From positions 1 through 42,185 of the IMG/VR virus record IMGVR_UViG_3300049489_000501: 42,185 nt of DNA; one strand, given 5' to 3'. The number at the start of each line of letters is the position of its first letter. Position 1 is the first letter of the stretch. Source of the stretch: a virus. This document shows, piece by piece, positions 25,046 to 31,648 of this stretch. A program made the position numbers and the translations under genes. Under the pieces are notes generated by a model. The model was not told where the DNA came from, did not search any database, and saw only the letters and a program-made list of their open reading frames with translations.

Positions 25046-26434
25046 TTATTGATTTAATTTTCTTCGCTGCCTCGACTGCATTATATGATGAACCCAACCG
25101 TGAGGTTTTTTATATCCACGTTGTACTGCGAGTGCGAATAACTCATCTTTAGTTTTGGCCTTGGATCTTTCAATATCTATTTTTGTTTTTCTGACCTGCG
25201 TCTTGTCGATTTCTTTAAGGGACTCGTTGTTAAATTCAAGGGGTTTTGTTTCCTTTGCTATTCTTTCAAACTCATAACCGCACGAATCGCACGAATATTT
25301 AGCAGACGGCATCGCAGCAAAGCACATCGGGCAAAGCTTTGCAGGCGGCATATCTGATTTATTTTTTTTATTAATACCATCGAGCGACCATTCTCTGTAA
25401 TCATCTGGCAGGCCATGCCTATTCCAGTTGCCGACGTGATCTATTATAATCGCGTGAGTCTTACCAGGCGAAGGTCTTAAGGCGCGTCCTACTTGCTGCA
25501 GGTATAAAGATAGGGACTGCGTAGGCCTTAACATGATAACGGCCTCAATTGAGGAAATGTCAAACCCCTCCCCAAAAAGGTCCACGTTGCAAAGGATCTT
25601 TGTTTCACCGGACTCAAATCTTTTTAGCGCTGCAGACCTGTGGACCTTATGAGTCGTGCCGTCTACGCATTCAGACCTTATGCCAGCCTCATTAAATAAT
25701 TTACTTACATACTCTGAGTGCTCAATAGAAACGCAAAATACAATTGCTCGCTTGCCATCGCAATGTTTTCGATATTCGTTTATTGCGTTACCTGTAAACT
25801 CGTTTTGTTTAACTAAGTTCTCTACTTGAGAGGTAACATAGTCACCCATCCTAGACTTAACGCCAGTTGTATCAACGGTTTGGCTGGCAAAGAGTTTGTA
25901 ATCCGAAAGAAATCCTTGATCTATAAGATCCCTCATCGATGGGCCGTCTACAATCTTAGAAAAAAAATCCTTAAGACCTTTACCGTCTAACCTGCAAGGC
26001 GTTGCCGTAAGTCCAACACGATACGACGATGAAAAATAATTATAAATCATGGCCCAGTTTTTTGCGGGTAGGTGATGACATTCGTCATAAACAATTAAAC
26101 TAGGATTATATTTTAACAAAGCAAGTCTACGCGATAGAGTTTGAATAGATGCTATCTGTACTTTTTTACTTGGCTCAAAAGGAAAGTCAGGCGAGATCAC
26201 TCCAAATGGTACGCCGATAAGATCAAAGGCCTTTGCCGACTGCATAACAAGTTCGCGCCTGTGAACTATAAATAAACTAGATAGACCTTTATCGTAGGAT
26301 GTTTTAATCATGTGCGCAGTTAGCGCCGTCTTGCCGCCGCCAGTACTTAGCTGAACTAAAACATTCCTCACGCCATTTAAAAAATTCTCACGGACTCGGT
26401 GGATTATCTCTTCTTGGTATGACCTGAGCTTCAT
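25046..26434 (-). CDS. DExH superfamily-2 DNA helicase, 462 aa
   Basis: Two RecA-like domains: motif I LSTGGGKTAL (29-38), motif II YDECHH (116-121, DECH box), motif III GLTATP, IVFCVS (motif IV) and motif VI QQVGRALRP. The C-terminus has a four-Cys zinc ribbon (CPMCFAAMPSAKYSCDSCGYEF) and a basic tail. The zinc ribbon plus VRR-NUC neighbour is a common phage recombination/replication arrangement. Its start lies 47 nt inside the upstream 72-aa gene and has no clear RBS, so it may be coupled. It may open replication forks or recombination intermediates. Confidence 0.9.
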   Translation of the reverse strand: MKLRSYQEEIIHRVRENFLNGVRNVLVQLSTGGGKTALTAHMIKTSYDKGLSSLFIVHRRELVMQSAKAFDLIGVPFGVISPDFPFEPSKKVQIASIQTLSRRLALLKYNPSLIVYDECHHLPAKNWAMIYNYFSSSYRVGLTATPCRLDGKGLKDFFSKIVDGPSMRDLIDQGFLSDYKLFASQTVDTTGVKSRMGDYVTSQVENLVKQNEFTGNAINEYRKHCDGKRAIVFCVSIEHSEYVSKLFNEAGIRSECVDGTTHKVHRSAALKRFESGETKILCNVDLFGEGFDISSIEAVIMLRPTQSLSLYLQQVGRALRPSPGKTHAIIIDHVGNWNRHGLPDDYREWSLDGINKKNKSDMPPAKLCPMCFAAMPSAKYSCDSCGYEFERIAKETKPLEFNNESLKEIDKTQVRKTKIDIERSKAKTKDELFALAVQRGYKKPHGWVHHIMQSRQRRKLNQ

Positions 26435-26606
26435 CGACTGTTTTTTCCTTCAAAGTCTTAACTTGTTTCATAATAAAATCATGAGCAAAGATAGAGCCTT
26501 GAACGAATTTATCAATGTCCTCTCGCTTAATTGTAGTTTCTTGTGAGGTCATAACATAGTGCCCAGCGGCCAGATTTCTAAAGTCGTCTCGTTTAATTTC
26601 CATCAT
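26388..26606 (-). CDS. Small hypothetical protein between RecT and helicase, 72 aa
   Basis: Begins MMEIKRDDFRNLAAGHYVMT, a soluble charged sequence with no motif that I recognise. The ATGATGA start overlaps the RecT stop, and its 3' end overlaps the helicase start by 47 nt in another frame. The tight coupling on both sides supports it being real. Small RecT-adjacent proteins may modulate recombination, but no function can be given. Confidence 0.6.
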   Translation of the reverse strand: MMEIKRDDFRNLAAGHYVMTSQETTIKREDIDKFVQGSIFAHDFIMKQVKTLKEKTVDEAQVIPRRDNPPSP

Positions 26607-27478
26607 AGAGGCACCTCATTGTTAGCGCCTGGCGCGTAGTTAATTGGTTTTTGTTTAGTCGATGAATTTACCAAAGGCGATGGCTCTACTTGAGGACCTG
26701 ATACGATTACCTCTGCCTCATCGGTATGAATGTCCTCACCAATTAATTTCTCAAGCCTAGATGTTGGCGCTTGCTGCGAGATAGGAGAGGGAGATACATC
26801 AGTCTCGTCAAATGCATAGTCCTCATCCTCTGCTTTAATCGCGTTATCCAAATCAGTTGATAAAGGGAGGCGCTTTATTAGTCGTCTCAGTACTGATTTT
26901 TTATACATCTCGTGCTTAAATGGTCCGGCCCATGGTCCGTTATTCTTTGACCTTGATACGTTTCGAACAGCGTCGATCTCATTCATGGTCATGACTTCAA
27001 TGTAAACAGCCAGGTCTTTAGTCTTTGCCAGGGCATAAGCGCCGATAACATTACCTCTGTCTGAAAACATCTGAGGCTCATGGTTTAAATGCTCGCCGTC
27101 TGAATCAACCCAGTACTTAAAAACATCTTTCTCGTAAATGATTTGCGACGTGATGGAAAGAAGTTCGCCAGAGTTACGGACGAGTTTAAGCATCCCCTGC
27201 AGCATGGGCATAAACTGCGCTTTATCGCCGAACATAACAAGCGCACTCTCTTTACCGTCTGGCAATAACCCAGTGCTCGCAGACCTAAGGCAGGCCGCGA
27301 AGAGTGAGTTTCTATCGGCCTTCACAAGATCTGGATTTTGCTGAATCGCCGTCATAATTGTTCGAGTAAATTTCTCAACAGAGACGTGCGCAGGTAGAGC
27401 CATTTTAAACTGTGGCTCAAGGGCTTTAATCGAATGGCGAAGAGAATCAATCGGCGTGATCGCTTTAGACTGGGACAT
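26603..27478 (-). CDS. recT: RecT-family single-strand annealing protein, 291 aa
   Basis: RecT family features: FTRTIMTAIQQNPDLVKADR, NSLFAACLRSASTGLLPDGK, KAQFMPMLQGMLKLVRNSGE, VFKYWVDSDGEHLNHEP and AYALAKTKD, ending with WAGPFKHEMYKKSVLRRLIK. The last 70 residues are acidic/Ser-Pro-rich and poorly conserved, as in the family. A good RBS (TAGGAG) precedes the ATG. It works with the YqaJ-type 5'-3' exonuclease encoded at 31645-32562; the pair gives Red/RecET-type recombination, here split by about 4 kb of other genes. Confidence 0.92.
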   Translation of the reverse strand: MSQSKAITPIDSLRHSIKALEPQFKMALPAHVSVEKFTRTIMTAIQQNPDLVKADRNSLFAACLRSASTGLLPDGKESALVMFGDKAQFMPMLQGMLKLVRNSGELLSITSQIIYEKDVFKYWVDSDGEHLNHEPQMFSDRGNVIGAYALAKTKDLAVYIEVMTMNEIDAVRNVSRSKNNGPWAGPFKHEMYKKSVLRRLIKRLPLSTDLDNAIKAEDEDYAFDETDVSPSPISQQAPTSRLEKLIGEDIHTDEAEVIVSGPQVEPSPLVNSSTKQKPINYAPGANNEVPL

Positions 27479-27492
27479 GACAACTCCTAAGT

Positions 27493-28986
27493 TTAGATTT
27501 GCTGTGCGACAATTCTTGCCTTAACGTAGAGATCAAAGCAAGTGAAAAACATACACGGCACCATGTTTAAAAAGCCGTACTCCATGCCCCTATAAATGCA
27601 CAAAATGATTATGAATACGCTCACAAAACAAGAATACTTTAAGAGTTTCATAGCTCTTTCATAGACCTTTGTCTTGACTGCGACTCCTGTAGACTGCCAA
27701 GGCGTGACAGATTTTGTAAGATATTCAATAAGTGCAAAGAGGTGCGCATGGTAAGAAAGAATTCTCGACATTGGCACATACCATCCCCATCTGTTGATGG
27801 ACCAGATTGCCATTACGACAGTCCCAAATACAAAGCTCGGCACCGTATAAATAAGACTCCAAAAAAACATAGCCTCCGGTTTAAAAAACAAAAGCGCGAG
27901 ACTAGGAATGAAACCAGCAATGAGCATAATCCCAGTCGTGATATAATAGAACATGCCCGAGAGATAACAGAGTCTCTGCATGAGAGTGAGATTGTTAACC
28001 CAGAATTCTTTAGAGAAAAACAAAGAGATTGAACCAAGCGCCCAGCGATGTTGCTGCAGAAAAAAAGCAGGCATCGTATCTGGACAGATCCCTTTTGCAA
28101 GGCATGCAGGTATGTACTTTAATTTCCATCCATCAACCGTACAGCGAAACCCAGTTCGAACATCCTCAGAATATGGGATTAAAGCTGTACCACCATGAGG
28201 CTCCAAGGCAGTCCGGCGATAAAGAGCATTCGTCCCCACGCAAATCGCCGCATTAAAATGGCAGCGGCTAACCTGTATTAAGCGATAAAATAATTCTTGC
28301 ACATAGGCCGCGCCCTTACCAACCCATGTCCTATGGTCATCTAATTCGAAATACTGAGGCGTCTGAACGATAGCTATCGTTTCATCATGCAACATCCAAG
28401 GCACCGTGTGATTAAAGAAATTATAATCAGGACAGAAATCGGCATCAAAGATTGCAATAAACTCACCGCTTGTTTTTGAAAATGCGTATCTTAAATTGCC
28501 TGACTTTTTATCCTGGCCTGGATTATCTCGCCTTAAGTATTTAACTCTGCATTTAAAATTCTCAGCTGCCCAGAATGCATCTGACTTATGAGCGCCGTCC
28601 TTTGAGTCATCAAGAATATTCACTGTACAGTTTCGGCCATAGTATTCTGCAAGCTCACAGATAGATGCAAGCGCACGTCTCACCACAGTTATATTCTCAC
28701 CACATACGCAGTAAAAAATATCTATCGAAGGCCTGGCATTAAGGTAAGTAATCACATGTTGATGGTGCTTAACCCAATTAAAGTCTTTCGAAGCTGATCC
28801 AATAAAAAACCCCAAGAGCAAGTAAAAGGATACTAAACCTGCAAATGGGGCAAATATAAAAAAAATAGGATCAGAAAAAGAAAATAAGAACAAGCCAATA
28901 ATCAACGCGCTCAAGGTGATGGAGGATAGCGAATAAATTAATGGCCTGTTAGTTTTTGAATACTTATAAATGTCCGAGATAGTCAC
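27493..28986 (-). CDS. Membrane-bound family 2 glycosyltransferase (cellulose-synthase-like), 497 aa
   Basis: Two N-terminal membrane helices (about residues 15-62), a cytosolic GT-A domain and four or more C-terminal helices (about 340-400 and 455-490). All four signatures of processive GT2 enzymes are present: ILDDS (D126, D127), DAD (181-183), SED (273-275) and QQHRW (311-315). It should therefore be an active sugar-nucleotide transferase at the inner membrane, building or modifying a surface polysaccharide. The start is GTG 28986, 3 nt after the outer-membrane-like gene, with which it forms a pair. A full-length processive GT is unusual in a 42-kb podovirus and suggests acquisition from a bacterium. 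Confidence 0.88.
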   Translation of the reverse strand: MTISDIYKYSKTNRPLIYSLSSITLSALIIGLFLFSFSDPIFFIFAPFAGLVSFYLLLGFFIGSASKDFNWVKHHQHVITYLNARPSIDIFYCVCGENITVVRRALASICELAEYYGRNCTVNILDDSKDGAHKSDAFWAAENFKCRVKYLRRDNPGQDKKSGNLRYAFSKTSGEFIAIFDADFCPDYNFFNHTVPWMLHDETIAIVQTPQYFELDDHRTWVGKGAAYVQELFYRLIQVSRCHFNAAICVGTNALYRRTALEPHGGTALIPYSEDVRTGFRCTVDGWKLKYIPACLAKGICPDTMPAFFLQQHRWALGSISLFFSKEFWVNNLTLMQRLCYLSGMFYYITTGIMLIAGFIPSLALLFFKPEAMFFWSLIYTVPSFVFGTVVMAIWSINRWGWYVPMSRILSYHAHLFALIEYLTKSVTPWQSTGVAVKTKVYERAMKLLKYSCFVSVFIIILCIYRGMEYGFLNMVPCMFFTCFDLYVKARIVAQQI

Positions 28987-28989
28987 GAA

Positions 28990-29331
28990 CTACCAAAGCT
29001 CGTAACCAAGTTTAAGGTAAGCCTTTTCCTCGGTGTATGATTTCCCGATCTCTTTTGAGAACTGAAGTCCTGGCTCAATAGATAATCGCATGATGTGAAA
29101 TCTGAGACCGTTCTTAATTGAAAGATCCTCAGCGCCTTCGTTGCGATCAAAGTCTGCACCTACATAGCCTGAATAAAACACTGAGCCCATGATCTTTTGA
29201 TCAACAGCAAGGCCAAGTTTGTAAGATGTTTTTTCTTTACCTTTGATTTGATAGGGCTCGGCGATTAACTTACCGCCAGCAAGCGAAGACAAAGACATAA
29301 GCAGAACTAATACACTGATAACATATTTCAT
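28990..29331 (-). CDS. Secreted small outer-membrane-type protein, 113 aa
   Basis: Sec signal peptide MKYVISVLVLLMSLSSLAGG, followed by short alternating strands (YKLGLAVDQKIMGSVFYSGY, LRFHIMRLSIEPGLQF, AYLKLGYELW) and a C-terminal Trp, like the terminal signature of outer-membrane beta-barrels. At about 95 mature residues it would make only four to six strands, so it could be a small barrel, an oligomeric barrel or a periplasmic beta protein. Strong RBS (GAGGGG) and own promoter (29357-29384). It is coupled with the glycosyltransferase; I infer a superinfection-exclusion or host-surface-modification role. Confidence 0.65.
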   Translation of the reverse strand: MKYVISVLVLLMSLSSLAGGKLIAEPYQIKGKEKTSYKLGLAVDQKIMGSVFYSGYVGADFDRNEGAEDLSIKNGLRFHIMRLSIEPGLQFSKEIGKSYTEEKAYLKLGYELW

Positions 29332-29356
29332 ATTAACCCCTCGTTTTGTTTCTGAA

Positions 29357-29384
29357 ATCGTATCGAAGGGTATTAAAGAGTCAA
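29357..29384 (-). promoter_or_regulatory. Promoter for the outer-membrane-protein / glycosyltransferase pair
   Basis: Minus-strand TTGACT (29384-29379), 16-bp spacer, TACGAT (29362-29357): five of six and four of six consensus positions. It lies about 25 nt upstream of the secreted-protein ATG and inside a 94-bp gap in an otherwise tightly packed operon, supporting independent expression of this accessory pair. Confidence 0.55.
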
Positions 29385-29399
29385 GATGTGCGAGGCGTT

Positions 29400-29420
29400 A
29401 TTTCCCCTCCCCATTAGCGT
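29400..29420. repeat. Imperfect direct repeat, copy 1 (degenerate gene 3' end)
   Basis: ATTTCCCCTCCCCA followed by TTAGCGT, matching 29661-29684 with a 3-nt gap. Read on the minus strand it would spell ANGEGK-stop, nearly the AKLGEGK-stop end of the 87-aa protein, but it is not joined to an open frame. The two copies flank the 78-aa gene, which suggests duplication or recombination that brought this gene in. Confidence 0.65.
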
Positions 29421-29425
29421 CTAGT

Positions 29426-29662
29426 CTAGATTATTTTCTTTCGTATAAATGCGCAACCACTCATTCCGGGCCCGTTGTAAACATCCCAAATATAAATGAA
29501 AGGAGTTTCCTCTGATCTTTCCCACTCGTATTTTTCCATCAAGCAAGTAACACGAATTCCAAAAGCCTCAAATACAGTTTGATATTTATATGGTCCACAT
29601 CCACAGCCATGAACTCTTAATCGTCTGTGTTTTCTCAAAATCCTTACTAAAAATTCAATCAT
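29426..29662 (-). CDS. Small Cys/aromatic-rich hypothetical protein, 78 aa
   Basis: Product MIEFLVRILRKHRRLRVHGC, then GCGPYKYQTV, RVTCLMEKYEWERSEETPFI and a basic end. Four Cys and many aromatic residues suggest a compact fold or metal binding, but no known motif is seen. The ATG overlaps the stop of the 87-aa gene (ATGA) and has an excellent RBS (GGGGAGGGG). Flanked by the imperfect repeat described above. Function unknown. Confidence 0.6.
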   Translation of the reverse strand: MIEFLVRILRKHRRLRVHGCGCGPYKYQTVFEAFGIRVTCLMEKYEWERSEETPFIYIWDVYNGPGMSGCAFIRKKII

Positions 29663-29922
29663 TTCCCCTCCCCAAGTTTAGCGTAGAATTTTTGAAGGGC
29701 TTGCCTGGCTTTATCTTGCAAGCACCAATCGCTTTTTTCTATATCCTCCAAAGCCAAAACAAGCTCTAAAAGGATTTCGCGTTGGGAATCGAAGCCTAGT
29801 TTGTAATGTCTTGCCCGTGCATCTGCCTCTTGCAGTTCTAACAAACTACGACAAGCAAAAAGCTCGGCGTCTCGATCTCGCATCTCATCCAAAGCCTTTT
29901 CGATTTCAGCGCGTGATTTCAT
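29659..29922 (-). CDS. Small helical protein, 87 aa
   Basis: Glu/Lys/Arg/Leu-rich and predicted nearly all helical: MKSRAEIEKALDEMRDRDAE, then LLELQEADARARHYKLGFDS and LVLALEDIEKSDWCLQDKAR. Coiled-coil-like, without a membrane segment. ATGA overlaps with both neighbours. Unknown function; similar short coiled-coil genes are common early phage genes. Confidence 0.6.
   Translation of the reverse strand: MKSRAEIEKALDEMRDRDAELFACRSLLELQEADARARHYKLGFDSQREILLELVLALEDIEKSDWCLQDKARQALQKFYAKLGEGK
29661..29684. repeat. Imperfect direct repeat, copy 2 (3' end of 87-aa gene and RBS of 78-aa gene)
   Basis: ATTTCCCCTCCCCAAGTTTAGCGT on the plus strand. On the minus strand it gives the last codons of the 87-aa gene and the GGGGAGGGG ribosome-binding site of the 78-aa gene. 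Matches 29400-29420 except for a 3-nt insertion. Confidence 0.65.
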
Positions 29923-30110
29923 TTTATATGATTCCTAATCTCAGCAAATGCTTGTGCCGCATGCCACTGAGTAAATTGACTTTTGTCGCATTCCCACTCA
30001 GAAAGAACAGAACGCAAAGCTTCAATTTCTTTTTCTAAAACTTGAATTTTAAACTCATAATTTTTGACAAGTTCGTAATCTGTTTTTAATTTCTCAAAAT
30101 CATTTCTCAC
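29919..30110 (-). CDS. Small coiled-coil protein, 63 aa
   Basis: The heptad-like LKTDYELVKNYEFKIQVLEK and EIEALRSVLSEWE make a long coiled coil, with a C-terminal WHAAQAFAEIRNHIK. Start ATG at 30110 lies 11 nt inside the 94-aa gene; its 3' end shares ATGA with the 87-aa gene. Possibly a partner of that protein. Function unknown. Confidence 0.55.
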   Translation of the reverse strand: MRNDFEKLKTDYELVKNYEFKIQVLEKEIEALRSVLSEWECDKSQFTQWHAAQAFAEIRNHIK

Positions 30111-30384
30111 TCAACACCCTTTCTACTTGAGCCTGCGCTGTGTATGCTTCTATTTCGATAAAACCAAGCTGTTCAATCGCATCCGTTAAAGAATCGGGAC
30201 CTTCTATTCTGTTGTCAATTTTATCCAAAGCCTCACTCATCAAACGGCAAGCTTGGATTAACTTGGTGATGTTGTTTAAAGCTAATGATTCAAATTCAAA
30301 ACCTTGGCCGCTGTAGTTTGGATTTCCTGCCTTACTTCTCGCATCTGCCAATTGATCTAAAAGCTCTTTAAGTTTTGGGGTCAT
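30100..30384 (-). CDS. Small helical protein, 94 aa
   Basis: MTPKLKELLDQLADARSKAG followed by NYSGQGFEFESLALNNITKL and a helical C-terminus. Unrecognised and soluble. ATGA overlap with the methyltransferase stop fixes the start. Part of the coupled early run 30809-29426. Confidence 0.6.
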   Translation of the reverse strand: MTPKLKELLDQLADARSKAGNPNYSGQGFEFESLALNNITKLIQACRLMSEALDKIDNRIEGPDSLTDAIEQLGFIEIEAYTAQAQVERVLSEK

Positions 30385-30809
30385 GATTCACCTTTCAAAA
30401 TAAAACAAGCAACGTGTCTTCCAATTCCTTTACCAATGGATCCGTCTTCTGTTGCAATCCATCGCACGTCTTTTAAGTTTCTTACTTCTTTTGTGTGTTC
30501 TAAAAGCATTAAAATCCACTTATCTACAGGATAAACAAGCACCACATCTTTGCCTTTTTTATACTCTGCTATTGCTTTTTTTGCCCACGCCGTGGGCCCT
30601 TTCTTTTTACCGTTTTGGATAATGGATCCAAAAGGTGGGTTAACGTAATTTGATTGTCCCCACTCACAAGCAAGACCGTCAAAACCGTCGGGCAATGGGT
30701 ATGGACAAGGGTCAAAATCAAATTTAAATTCTTGGCTTAAACTTTTGAAAAGATCCGGCGGAGTAAGCCAATAATGCTTACCGTCTTTATTCCCATTTAA
30801 AAAACTCAT
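30381..30809 (-). CDS. Phage Dam-type DNA N6-adenine methyltransferase, 142 aa
   Basis: Compact phage Dam family: HYWLTPPDLFKSL (residues 12-24), FDFDPCPYP (about 30-38), NYVNPPFGSI (the NPPF catalytic motif, about 55-64), then VVLVYPVDKW and a C-terminal GRHVACFIL. It is somewhat short for the family (usually about 160-180 aa), but the catalytic blocks are there. RBS AAGGGGAG upstream of the ATG. Methylation of phage DNA would protect it from host restriction or mark packaging or control sites; the recognised site is not readable from sequence. Confidence 0.85.
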   Translation of the reverse strand: MSFLNGNKDGKHYWLTPPDLFKSLSQEFKFDFDPCPYPLPDGFDGLACEWGQSNYVNPPFGSIIQNGKKKGPTAWAKKAIAEYKKGKDVVLVYPVDKWILMLLEHTKEVRNLKDVRWIATEDGSIGKGIGRHVACFILKGES

Positions 30810-30930
30810 ACTCTCCCCTTAAAGATGGCCTAGCGATGCTTGTGACAGTTACTAAACCTAGCGTCGAACAAAGCGCCGACCTCTGGAATTCACCTACGCC
30901 ACAGAACACCGCTCGGCCAATAAAAATTGT

Positions 30931-31173
30931 TTACAATCCTTTATTTATAGCCTTTAAAACTCGCTCAATGTCTACTGATTCAAGCTTTTGTTCAAGTAAA
31001 ACTGACTTTTCTACATAAGGCTTAATTACAGACTTATATCCATATTGCTCTGGGGGGTTTGGCTCTTTCATTTTTGGATGTTCACTTTCATAAAGCCGAA
31101 CAAACTCTTGTTGTTCTTTTACGCCAGTGGTGTGTTTTTCAACGGTAATTTTATAGAATACTTCTTGAATCAT
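30931..31173 (-). CDS. Small hypothetical protein, 80 aa
   Basis: MIQEVFYKITVEKHTTGVKE, then YESEHPKMKEPNPPEQYGYK and a helical C-terminus with LLEQKLESVDIERVLKAIN. It has a good RBS (AAAGGA). No recognised domain. A 121-bp gap follows (30810-30930), in which I see neither gene nor tRNA and no convincing promoter, only a TTGTTTACAA near-palindrome (30928-30937) overlapping this gene's end. Confidence 0.55.
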   Translation of the reverse strand: MIQEVFYKITVEKHTTGVKEQQEFVRLYESEHPKMKEPNPPEQYGYKSVIKPYVEKSVLLEQKLESVDIERVLKAINKGL

Positions 31174-31194
31174 TTTGTTTCCTTTCTTTATGGT

Positions 31195-31368
31195 TTATTT
31201 CTCTACTTCGATTCTGAGGCACTCAGCCAAGAACGTACTCTTCACCTGCAAAGCATCCGACCTGTAATATTCGCAATGCTCGAGATTGTTAAATACTCCG
31301 CGCTCGGTTACTTCATAGCCTTGTTTATTCGCGCTTAACATTACAATTATTAAAACCCATACGCTCAT
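31195..31368 (-). CDS. Small secreted or membrane-anchored protein, 57 aa
   Basis: Start ATG 31368 is preferred over an upstream one because of GGAG 7 nt before it and an ATGA overlap with the 40-aa gene. The product has an N-terminal hydrophobic segment (MSVWVLIIVMLSANKQG), which may be a signal anchor, and a soluble tail with two Cys (HCEYYRSD, AECLRIEVEK) that could form a disulphide in the periplasm. Function unknown. Confidence 0.6.
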   Translation of the reverse strand: MSVWVLIIVMLSANKQGYEVTERGVFNNLEHCEYYRSDALQVKSTFLAECLRIEVEK

Positions 31369-31487
31369 ACAAACTCCGATATAAAGTGAACCCAGCAAAA
31401 CACTAGGACTAATAAAATTAAAACAGCGCAGGCAGTAGAGAGAAAAAAACAAAATGAATACGCTATAAGCTTAGTAAATAAATCCAT
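31365..31487 (-). CDS. Small membrane protein, 40 aa
   Basis: A 40-aa product MDLFTKLIAYSFCFFLSTAC followed by AVLILLVLVFCWVHFISEFV: one long hydrophobic stretch, probably one or two membrane helices. The ATG at 31487 has AAGGGGG upstream, and its TGA overlaps the next ATG (ATGA), which supports it strongly. Too short for most gene callers. The pair with the 57-aa gene is probably a membrane micro-operon; function unknown. Confidence 0.6.
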   Translation of the reverse strand: MDLFTKLIAYSFCFFLSTACAVLILLVLVFCWVHFISEFV

Positions 31488-31498
31488 GAGTCCCCCTT

Positions 31499-31526
31499 AA
31501 AAAACAGCGGCCAGAAACCCAGCCGC
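31499..31526 (-). terminator. Attenuator/terminator in the early operon
   Basis: Minus strand: GCGGC (31526-31522) and GCCGC (31511-31507 region) form a 5-bp GC stem extended by U-G/G-U wobbles around a GUUU loop, followed by TGTTTTTT (31506-31499). It lies after the exonuclease and the 22-aa gene and just before the 40-aa membrane gene, so it may attenuate early transcription at this point. The 92-bp gap 31488-31579 holds no other gene. Confidence 0.6.
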
Positions 31527-31579
31527 CGCAATCGTATCAAGTGCCTGTCTACGGTTTAACTTATTACGATTAATAATAC

Positions 31580-31648
31580 CTAGTACTTACCTTTAGTTTT
31601 TGGCATTGGCTTTTTAGAGCCTGCCTTTTTCTTTGTCGTTTTTTTCAT
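31580..31648 (-). CDS. Tiny polybasic peptide, 22 aa
   Basis: Product MKKTTKKKAGSKKPMPKTKG then KY: 10 Lys in 22 residues. The ATG at 31648 overlaps the exonuclease stop (ATGA) and has a near-perfect RBS (AAAAGGAGGGG), so translation is likely. Lys-rich peptides of about 20 aa occur beside replication or recombination genes in many phages. It may bind nucleic acid or acidic proteins; function unknown. Confidence 0.6.
   Translation of the reverse strand: MKKTTKKKAGSKKPMPKTKGKY

Noticed and set aside
30836-31018. Plus-strand open frame of 60 codons across the gap 30810-30930
   Set aside because: No RBS, and it runs opposite to the well-supported 80-aa gene. I saw no tRNA-like fold in the gap either.
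31499-31575. A minus-strand frame reading NRRQALDTIAAAGFLAAVF before a stop in the attenuator
   Set aside because: It looks like a twin-arginine signal, but there is no ATG, GTG or TTG start and the sequence is better explained by the hairpin terminator.
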